This document shows positions 28,911-34,490 of a stretch of 64,000 nucleotides of DNA, piece by piece. The position numbers were made by a program, and so were the translations under genes. The stretch is taken from the NCBI GenBank assembly GCA_033762815.1, contig JANRLF010000003.1:175252-239251 (forward strand), written 5' to 3'. The notes under the pieces are model-generated. The model did not search any database, was not told the DNA's origin, and saw only the letters and a list, made by a program, of their open reading frames with translations. Source of the DNA: JANRLF01 sp033762815 (lineage in GTDB: Bacteria > Bacteroidota > Bacteroidia > Chitinophagales > CAIOSU01). Each line of letters starts with the position of its first letter. The first letter of the stretch is position 1.

Positions 28911-29030
28911 TTTAGGGCTAAAACGGCTATTGTAGCTTTAAAATTACTAATATCGGCAATTGCTAGTAGCAAACTACCCATAGAAATAACCATTATATCA
29001 TTTCAGCTATACAATGGCTGTTGGTACCAT

Positions 29031-29060
29031 AAAAAAAGGCTGCCCATCGGAGCAGCCTTT
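29031..29060 (-). terminator. intrinsic terminator after rpsT
   Basis: On the minus strand a 9-bp stem (AAAGGCTGC pairing with GCAGCCTTT, 8-base loop) is followed by a run of T. It lies 21 bases past the rpsT stop. Confidence 0.85.
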
Positions 29061-29080
29061 ACAAAGGTTTATACTGGAGC

Positions 29081-29332
29081 TTACAGGGCGTTTACGTGCC
29101 TGGTCAGCTTTGATTTCAGGTTAGCGGCTTTGTTGTGGTGGATAGTGCCACGCTTGGCCAGCTTATCGATGCTGGAGATTACCTCAGGCAATAACTTTTG
29201 CGCTGCGGGCTTGTCGCCAGATGCTTTCAGGTCGCGGATAAGGTTACGGGTAGTTTTGCCGTAGTACCTGTTGCGCAACCTGCGGGCTGCAATTTGCCTA
29301 ATTCTTTTCTTCGCTGATTTATGGTGTGCCAT
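29081..29332 (-). CDS. rpsT: 30S ribosomal protein S20
   Basis: This 83-residue, very basic protein binds 16S rRNA in the small subunit. The family opening AHHKSAKKRIRQIAARRLRN and the late RGTIHHNKAANLKSKLTRH are standard for bacterial S20. Length is normal. It stands alone with its own promoter (box at 29368) and terminator. Confidence 0.98.
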   Translation of the reverse strand: MAHHKSAKKRIRQIAARRLRNRYYGKTTRNLIRDLKASGDKPAAQKLLPEVISSIDKLAKRGTIHHNKAANLKSKLTRHVNAL

Positions 29333-29367
29333 GCTATATCAAAAAAAGTATTCTTAAAAGCGGAACG

Positions 29368-29399
29368 CAAAGATAACACCCTAATGTGGAAAAAGCAAA
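29368..29399 (-). promoter_or_regulatory. rpsT promoter
   Basis: Minus strand: TTTG (29396-29399), 20 bases, then TATCTTTG (29368-29375). Both Bacteroidota elements are present at proper spacing, 35 bases before the rpsT ATG. Confidence 0.7.
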
Positions 29400-29422
29400 T
29401 GGGGACGGGAGAAAATTATCAG

Positions 29423-29495
29423 AGCGGAAAACGGGACTCGAACCCGCGACCCTCAGCTTGGGAAGCTGATGCTCTACCAACTGAGCTACTTCCGC
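29423..29495 (-). tRNA. tRNA-Gly (anticodon CCC)
   Basis: The 73-nt minus-strand sequence folds as a cloverleaf. The acceptor is GCGGAAG pairing with TTTCCGC (one G-T pair), the D arm has AGCTCAGTTGGTAGAGC, the anticodon stem-loop is TCAGC-TTCCCAA-GCTGA with anticodon CCC, and the T arm is CGGGTTCGAGTCCCG. The discriminator base is T, normal for glycine tRNAs, and CCA is not encoded. It reads GGG codons. Confidence 0.93.
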
Positions 29496-29533
29496 TAGTG
29501 GATGCGATAAAAGTAGCAAACGGCCCCGATATA

Positions 29534-29683
29534 TCAAAGCCCTGTGGCAAGGAAACAAACGCCAACTTTGTTGTAGGTGTAGTGTTCGTCGCCGTACAGG
29601 GCCTCCGTGCTTGTAAGCCCCACGGGCCCCTCTATGCCGCGGGTGGTGATATAGGCGTCGCTGCCCGTCTGCTCTTTACTCAT
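29534..29683 (-). CDS. short ORF fused end-to-start with the MORN lipoprotein gene; possible gene remnant
   Basis: A 49-codon frame starts with an ATG that overlaps the end of the upstream lipoprotein gene (ATGAGTAA, eight shared bases) and ends at 29534. The peptide (for example EGPVGLTSTEALYGDEHYTY) has a protein-like composition and the same higher GC as its upstream neighbour. I recognise no family. It could be a translationally coupled small protein or the stump of a longer gene lost by deletion next to the tRNA. Confidence 0.3.
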   Translation of the reverse strand: MSKEQTGSDAYITTRGIEGPVGLTSTEALYGDEHYTYNKVGVCFLATGL

Positions 29684-30470
29684 CCAAGACCAATAACTTA
29701 ACTTCAACCGTATCCTTTTTGATTATCCTTCCGGTAGTGTCGGCAATTGTGCCCTCTACAACCAGTGTATATTCTCCGGATTTTTTAAACTTGTTTGTGT
29801 ATTGCACCCTATAATCACGGATAGGCACTTCCTTGAGGTTTTTTCCTTTAAGCCCTAATCTCACGGTTGTTTTTCTGTCGGGTAGGACTGCAACTGTGGC
29901 AGCGGAAAAAGTAAGTTTCTCATTTTTCTCTACTACTATTTGCGACGCAGATATCAATACGCTCCCCTCTTCGCTTTTGATGTTGCCGACCGCGTCATAC
30001 CTGATGGTATAGAACGGCTCATCTCCTGAAAACACCCGCAGGGCAAGAAGCTTCCCTTCCTCACTAAAAAATTTTACGGGGCCGTGGAGCAAGCTAAGCA
30101 CGGTCTGCCCCTCCATTTCCAACTTCCCGCTTGGATAGTACATGCTGATGGGGCCGTACATGAAACCGCTTCGTGCCTCAAACTTCTGCTTCAGCACGCC
30201 GCTCGGGTAATACTCGGTGCAGGTACCGTGCTTCTTCCCGTCCTTGAAATTGGTCTCCCTATAAAGGGTACCCGATGGGTAGTAATACTTGGCGAGGCTG
30301 TCCTTGATGCTGTCATTGACATACCATATTTCGGAGACGACGTTCCCCAAACTGTCCCTTTCCACTTTCAGGGTGTGCGCCACGTTGGGCATATCCCGAT
30401 GGTCTTCAGCCGTACCATTGCGGTTGCAGCTAAACAAGCAAAGTAAACCTACCAGCAAAAACAGTTCCAT
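29676..30470 (-). CDS. MORN-repeat (YwqK-like) lipoprotein, copy 2
   Basis: The start is placed at the ATG at 30470, which gives a lipoprotein signal (MELFLLVGLLCLFSC); the longer frame would run into the upstream gene. The 264-residue product has MORN_2-type repeats of the form G-K-x-H-G-x-x-x-x-Y-Y-P-S-G-x-L, seen as KDGKKHGTCTEYYPSGVL, GPISMYYPSGKLEMEG and HGPVKFFSEEGKLLALR, then a C-terminal beta domain. YwqK-like proteins are sometimes labelled antitoxins of polymorphic toxins, but the evidence for that is thin. It is a paralogue of the gene at 30487-31287, 16 bases upstream. Confidence 0.78.
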   Translation of the reverse strand: MELFLLVGLLCLFSCNRNGTAEDHRDMPNVAHTLKVERDSLGNVVSEIWYVNDSIKDSLAKYYYPSGTLYRETNFKDGKKHGTCTEYYPSGVLKQKFEARSGFMYGPISMYYPSGKLEMEGQTVLSLLHGPVKFFSEEGKLLALRVFSGDEPFYTIRYDAVGNIKSEEGSVLISASQIVVEKNEKLTFSAATVAVLPDRKTTVRLGLKGKNLKEVPIRDYRVQYTNKFKKSGEYTLVVEGTIADTTGRIIKKDTVEVKLLVLDE

Positions 30471-30486
30471 ATTTATGTCTCCCACT

Positions 30487-31287
30487 TTATTTCCCTTCCC
30501 CATAAACAAATACCGATAACTCTGCGGAATCTCTTTTTACTTTACCGTTTTCATCCGTCATTGTCCCCTGTATAACTACCACAAAATCTTTTAAATTATA
30601 AGGAGTATGTTTAAATATTGCACGGTAATCCTTTATTGGTATTTCCTTAAGCTTATCCCCCTTTAGGCCCATTTTTATAGTGGTGCGCTTTCCCGGTACG
30701 ACGGCTACATCGATAAAAGTCGAAAATTCCTCTCCCCTTTTGGCTACTCTAGTATCGAATGGCAAATGAAAAACATGCCCTTCATCCCGAATGACGCGCC
30801 CCGAAGAATCATACTGGATAGTATAATAAGGTTCGCCTGAAGAATTGAACATTCTTAACGTCTCCAGCATTCCGTTTTCAAAATAACATTTTATCAGGCC
30901 TCTGAGCATATCATAATTTCTGGTACCCTCCATTTCCAACCTACCGCTGGGATAATAAGCTTTTATAGGGCCGTAAGCAAAATCATTTAACATTTCAAGC
31001 GTTCCTTTTAGGGTGCCCGTAGGGTAATATTCTTTGTACGTACCGTGTGCCTTGCCCATCTTATAGGTAATTTCCTTATGGATTACATCCGTCATTGGAT
31101 AATAATAGTATGCCTTGCCATCCTTGATACTATCATTGGCATATTCAATTTTAGATACCATGTTCCCCAGACTATCCTTTTCTACCCTTGTTGTTCTCTT
31201 CAAAATCTTTGTTTCCTTACCTACGTTACAGCTAAAGGAAGTGAAAATGATTACAATCAGACAAAATTTAACAGTTCTCAGCATCAT
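30487..31287 (-). CDS. MORN-repeat (YwqK-like) lipoprotein, copy 1
   Basis: This 266-residue product has a lipoprotein signal (LRTVKFCLIVIIFTSFSC, Cys20) and MORN_2-type repeats (MGKAHGTYKEYYPTGTL, YGPIKAYYPSGRLEMEG, RGLIKCYFENGMLETLR), then the same C-terminal domain as copy 2 with the shared GLKGDKLKEIPIKDYRA block. The pair looks like a tandem duplication that has diverged; copy 1 is more AT-rich than copy 2. Its role is unknown. It probably heads the two-gene transcript. Confidence 0.78.
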   Translation of the reverse strand: MMLRTVKFCLIVIIFTSFSCNVGKETKILKRTTRVEKDSLGNMVSKIEYANDSIKDGKAYYYYPMTDVIHKEITYKMGKAHGTYKEYYPTGTLKGTLEMLNDFAYGPIKAYYPSGRLEMEGTRNYDMLRGLIKCYFENGMLETLRMFNSSGEPYYTIQYDSSGRVIRDEGHVFHLPFDTRVAKRGEEFSTFIDVAVVPGKRTTIKMGLKGDKLKEIPIKDYRAIFKHTPYNLKDFVVVIQGTMTDENGKVKRDSAELSVFVYGEGK

Positions 31288-31362
31288 ATATTTGATTATT
31301 GATCGGCCTGCATAAAAGGACCGGCATGTTCACTGGTATCATCCACTACCTTGTCACAATAT

Positions 31363-31602
31363 TCATTTAAATGGCGTTTTTTTGTCAAGTTCTTCCTTCA
31401 TCTTATCCCCTTGTGATTTTACCAGTTCTGCGAAAGAAACCACCCAGGAGAAAGCTGCCGGAATATCATCAACCTCGGAAGCGGCGTTTTTAGAAAACCC
31501 GATAGCGTCCATCATCGCATCAATATCCTCAATCGGTACGTTGCCATTAGTTCGCTTTGTTTCCTGCCCCTTGCCCAATTCCCATTTCTTGCCGGGTGCC
31601 AA
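31363..31602 (-). CDS. small hypothetical protein
   Basis: A 79-codon frame with a TTG as its first possible start; the ATG codons inside are further in. The peptide is hydrophilic and mixed-charge (VPIEDIDAMMDAIGFSKNAASE, ending KMKEELDKKTPFK) and has no family I know. It may be a real small gene or the end of a lost one. It sits between the MORN pair and a small membrane protein in a patch with no housekeeping genes. Confidence 0.35.
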   Translation of the reverse strand: MAPGKKWELGKGQETKRTNGNVPIEDIDAMMDAIGFSKNAASEVDDIPAAFSWVVSFAELVKSQGDKMKEELDKKTPFK

Positions 31603-31630
31603 TTTACTACACTACCCACTATCTACCAAT

Positions 31631-32182
31631 TTAAACGAATGAGTTTATAAATGTTTCAACACTAATAATTGATTGCAAAGTGTATGCAATTAGAATAGGA
31701 TCGTACTTTTTCTTGGTTATGTAATTGATGATAATAACTATCGATATCAGAACAAAGAAAATCCCAAACATAGATTTCATAACAGGACGAAACAACACTG
31801 CAAATATCAGGTACAACAACGTTGCTGTGATTGCTACTAAATGTAACCAAATTGGCTCATTGGATTTTATTCTTGAAATAACGATTATAGCCAATATAGG
31901 TGGCGCTAACAGGCCGAATATTTTCAAACCGAAACTAACACCCATTACTTGTGGAAATTGAAATAGCAATCCTAAATGACCCATTAGATAAACAAGGAAG
32001 TACAAAACCAGCCAGTTCCTATAATAGATGATTGACATGGCCATTGTAAACGCGCAGACCAAGGTAGTCGTTGCCAGCGACACGGTACTGCCAATCTGGA
32101 AAAATACCTTGAACAATTCCCCGAGCATTGCAAAAACAAATAAGCCGATTGCCAGCCAAATATGTTTCTCAGTGGTTTTCAT
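31631..32182 (-). CDS. small integral membrane protein of unknown function
   Basis: From the ATG at 32182 the product has 183 residues and about six predicted membrane helices (KHIWLAIGLFVFAMLGELFKV, WLVLYFLVYLMGHLGLLF, FGIFFVLISIVIIINYI). The open frame reaches 32224, but the added residues are hydrophilic and would start inside a palindromic repeat region, so the later ATG is preferred. No family is recognised. It is AT-rich compared with flanking housekeeping genes, consistent with an accessory patch. Confidence 0.6.
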   Translation of the reverse strand: MKTTEKHIWLAIGLFVFAMLGELFKVFFQIGSTVSLATTTLVCAFTMAMSIIYYRNWLVLYFLVYLMGHLGLLFQFPQVMGVSFGLKIFGLLAPPILAIIVISRIKSNEPIWLHLVAITATLLYLIFAVLFRPVMKSMFGIFFVLISIVIIINYITKKKYDPILIAYTLQSIISVETFINSFV

Positions 32183-32228
32183 ACTCTTTGTAGGTATTTG
32201 TGTGAAAGTTACCCTTTCCCCCACTCTC

Positions 32229-32266
32229 GCAAGCGTCCGCTTGTGAGGACATTTCCGTGCAGCGTC
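32229..32266. repeat. palindromic short repeat, copy 1
   Basis: GCAAGCGTCCGCTTGTG contains the inverted core CAAGCG/CGCTTG and is followed 31 bases from its start by CAGCGTC. The same arrangement recurs at 32699-32735 with one base change in the 17-mer (CCACTTG for CCGCTTG). Confidence 0.55.
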
Positions 32267-32279
32267 ACTTCGACTTAAA

Positions 32280-32540
32280 CTATAGCATGGTATCGTTCCA
32301 ATCGCGAATTACGACTGATTTCACAATTCCTTCCAGTATAAATGGGTCTTCCTGCACAAATGCTTCGGCCGCTTCCCGTGTTTTAAAGATGGCCATATTG
32401 CCCAAATCGCTGAAAGGGCCTATGCCAATTACTTCGCCTTTAGCAACATACTGATCTACTACCACTTTATGGCGCGGATAAACACCCATAATGGTTTCCA
32501 TGGAGGCTCCTGATGGCTCCCCTATTACTACTGCTTTCAT
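32280..32540 (-). CDS. YciI-family protein
   Basis: This 86-residue protein belongs to the YCII group of ferredoxin-like small proteins. Visible features are the early YPRHKVVVDQYVAKGEVIGIGPF block with a conserved His, and the late QEDPFILEGIVKSVVIRDW, where DPF and the closing Trp are family marks. Members are cytosolic dimers with little known biochemistry; some act as dehydrochlorinases or muconolactone-isomerase-like enzymes. It stands alone between repeat-rich spacers. Confidence 0.85.
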   Translation of the reverse strand: MKAVVIGEPSGASMETIMGVYPRHKVVVDQYVAKGEVIGIGPFSDLGNMAIFKTREAAEAFVQEDPFILEGIVKSVVIRDWNDTML

Positions 32541-32700
32541 TTTTTAGATGGTTTTATAAATTTTCGGTCTTCGTTTGCGATACGTCAATTCCCAATTTCC
32601 CATAATAACGCAGCGTATCTACTATCAAGTTATTGGTGCTTGCAGCTCCTCTGCCCTATACACGATTTATTCCTGTTAAAAATAGCCATTATTCTGGCGC
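32541..32700. other. non-coding start of the repeat-rich spacer
   Basis: The 1.2 kb between the YciI gene and the sigma factor gene holds no credible gene. This first part shows no feature I recognise; the remainder is occupied by the repeats listed separately. Confidence 0.5.
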
Positions 32701-32735
32701 AAGCGTCCACTTGTGTCTATTTGTTACACAGCGTC
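32699..32735. repeat. palindromic short repeat, copy 2
   Basis: GCAAGCGTCCACTTGTG followed 30 bases from its start by CAGCGTC; it has the same architecture as the copy at 32229. Confidence 0.55.
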
Positions 32736-32788
32736 CGCTGAAAACAGTAATACTAGCCAAACAAAAATTCTACCTTCACCAGATAAAC

Positions 32789-32865
32789 GGGTGGTCAACT
32801 CCCCTCCTTGCGATGGATAATGCGCTGGGAAAAGGAGGGGCCGGGGGTGGTCAACTCCCCTTTTC
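32789..32865. repeat. hairpin element flanked by a repeated GGGTGGTCAACTCCCCT
   Basis: The 17-mer GGGTGGTCAACTCCCCT occurs at 32789-32805 and 32845-32861. Between them CCCCTCCTT (32801-32809) pairs with AAGGAGGGG (32832-32840) across a 22-base loop. It has the form of a small palindromic intergenic element. Confidence 0.6.
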
Positions 32866-32898
32866 AGGTTGCTAACTACCCTAACCCGCCACTGAGCA

Positions 32899-33277
32899 TA
32901 TACCCATTTACCTGTTTTTTGATTTGGAATATTCACACTAAGTGCTTACCATTGATAATATGCTAATGTGCTAGTGTGCTGATGTGCTGATTGATTTGGA
33001 AATTTGATGATTTGAAGATTTGAAAATGGTTTGGGCTGCAATCCCCGCAATAAGCGGGGCGGGCTTCCATCGTAAATCGTTCTACATTCTACCCTCTACG
33101 AATGAAGAAAAAACAAAAAACACACTCATTTTAGTGCAAACTATTGACAATCAATGAACTAATCAAAACTGAAGTACTACTGAAGTACCACTGAAGTATC
33201 ACCGAAATACTACTGAAACTATACTGAAGTACTACTGAAACATCACTGAAGTACTACCGAAATACTACCGAAACAGC
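32899..33277 (+). repeat. composite tandem-repeat element, copy A
   Basis: Ordered modules are: ACCCATTTACCTGTTTTTTG, GTGCTTACCATTGATAAT, 8-bp units (TGTGCTGA type), 8-bp units (GATTTGAA type), a CCCCGC/GCGGGG hairpin found only in this copy, TAAATC, three 7-bp units TCTACNN (33081-33101), an A-rich stretch ending CACACTCATTTT, ATTGACAATCAA, and ten 11-bp units of consensus ACTGAAGTACT (33168-33277). It ends in GAAACAGC followed by T6. Copies B and C have the same order. Confidence 0.85.
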
Positions 33278-33297
33278 TTTTTTGATGCTTCAATGAA

Positions 33298-33576
33298 CTT
33301 GGAAATTTGGTGATTTGAAAATTTGAAAATGGCAAAGTGCAATTGTAAATCTGAAATCGTAAATCGTAAATCCCTCTACTTTCTACCCTCTACGAAAAGA
33401 GAAAAAAACAAAAAAACACACTTTTTTTACACAACGCATTGATAAACAGCCAATTAATAGGATTTGAACTACCTGCGAAGTACCCTTGAACACCCCTTGA
33501 AGCACCCGCGAGATACCCTTGAAGTACCCGCGAACACCCCTTGAAGTACCTGCGAAATACCTGCGAAACAGCTTTT
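33298..33576 (+). repeat. composite tandem-repeat element, copy B
   Basis: Directly behind copy A and in the same orientation. It repeats the GATTTGAA-type octamers, TAAATC words, three TCTACNN heptamers (33368-33388), the A-rich plus CACACT stretch, and nine 11-bp units of the type CCCTTGAAGTA / CCTGCGAAATA (33472-33570). It again closes with GAAACAGC and a T run. The 11-mer sequence differs from copy A but the period and closing motif are the same. Confidence 0.85.
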
Positions 33577-33587
33577 TTTAGGATATT

Positions 33588-33622
33588 ATACGCAATACTC
33601 ACTACGCAATACGCACTCCCGA
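33588..33622 (+). repeat. 7-bp-period array, small locus
   Basis: Consecutive heptamers ATACGCA, ATACTCA, CTACGCA, ATACGCA and CTCCCGA. The same heptamer style appears in the larger array between kdpA and kdpB. Confidence 0.65.
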
Positions 33623-33661
33623 TTAAATGGCGCATCCGTAATTTGCAATTTGGGAGGTACC

Positions 33662-33702
33662 AAAAAAACAAATGCCCGGGAAACCTTACAAACCCGGGCA
33701 TT
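33662..33702 (-). terminator. intrinsic terminator after the sigma factor gene
   Basis: On the minus strand AATGCCCGGG pairs with CCCGGGCATT (10 bp, 12-base loop), followed by TTTGTTTTTTT. It lies about 30 bases past the sigma factor stop. Confidence 0.85.
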
Positions 33703-33733
33703 GCACTGAAATGAAAACCACTAACTGGGGTAC

Positions 33734-34312
33734 TTACAGGGAAATCTCTTTTTCGGTAATCAATTTTCGCAAGTTGATAAGGGCATAGCGCATACGGCCA
33801 AGGGCAGTATTAATGCTCACGCCTGTCAAATCGGCTATTTCTTTAAAACTCAAATCATTGTAATGGCGCATAATCACTACCTCCCGCTGTTCGTGCGGTA
33901 ATTGGTCCACCAACTGCCGGATTTTGTCATGGGTTTCCTCACGGGTAATTTTATCTTCCGCATTCTCGTCAGCGAACTGCAACACATCAAATATGTCAAA
34001 GCCATCGCTGTTGGTAATGGTGGGGTTGCGCTTCACCTTACGGAAGTGGTCAACACACAAGTTGTACGATATGCGCATAACCCAAGGGGCGAATTTACCT
34101 TCCTCCTTATACGTGCCCGACCGAAGCGTATTTACCACCTTGATAAAAGTGTCCTGGAAAATGTCTTCGGCAAGATATTTGTCTTTCACAAACATCATAA
34201 TGCTGGTGAACACTTTTTCCTGATGGCGGTTAATAAGGGCATGCAGTGCCGCTTCATTGCCATTAATGTACTGGTTGATGAGTTGCTTGTCGGATTTAGG
34301 GGAAGTTTGCAT
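33734..34312 (-). CDS. ECF-type RNA polymerase sigma factor
   Basis: This 192-residue sigma-70 family protein lacks regions 1 and 3, as ECF sigmas do. Region 2 contains KDKYLAEDIFQDTFIKV for core and -10 binding; region 4 is LPHEQREVVIMRHYNDLSFKEIADLTGVS followed by the DNA-reading helix INTALGRMRYAL. The start is the ATG at 34312; the frame runs to 34381 but the extra residues are not family-like. There is no anti-sigma gene next to it, so regulation is probably transcriptional or by a distant partner. Target promoters are unknown. Confidence 0.92.
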   Translation of the reverse strand: MQTSPKSDKQLINQYINGNEAALHALINRHQEKVFTSIMMFVKDKYLAEDIFQDTFIKVVNTLRSGTYKEEGKFAPWVMRISYNLCVDHFRKVKRNPTITNSDGFDIFDVLQFADENAEDKITREETHDKIRQLVDQLPHEQREVVIMRHYNDLSFKEIADLTGVSINTALGRMRYALINLRKLITEKEISL

Positions 34313-34363
34313 AGTTAAGGCCCTCCTTAGGATTGCTTTTAAGATAGTTCGGTGAATTACTGC

Positions 34364-34371
34364 TATCTTTG
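34364..34371 (+). promoter_or_regulatory. possible -7 box for uvrA
   Basis: TATCTTTG matches TAnnTTTG. It is 119 bases before the uvrA start and no -33 element is evident, so this assignment is tentative. Confidence 0.35.
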
Positions 34372-34490
34372 TTGGCAACAAGCGTGCCTATTTCTGAAAT
34401 GCAGATTCTACGGGCATTTCAGAACCTTTTTGGCCATTTTTGCATTATTGTGTTCAGTTTATAGAACAGCTACTGTACAAAGGACTATTC

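Noticed and set aside
33168..33570. CRISPR array
   Set aside because: Units are contiguous 11-mers with no unique spacers, and no cas genes are present.
33390..33701. Minus-strand 103-codon frame with VFRRYFKGCSRVLQGYLAG-like repeats
   Set aside because: It is the translation of the 11-bp DNA array (period 11 gives an 11-residue peptide repeat) and of the flanking A-rich module; it also runs through the sigma factor terminator.
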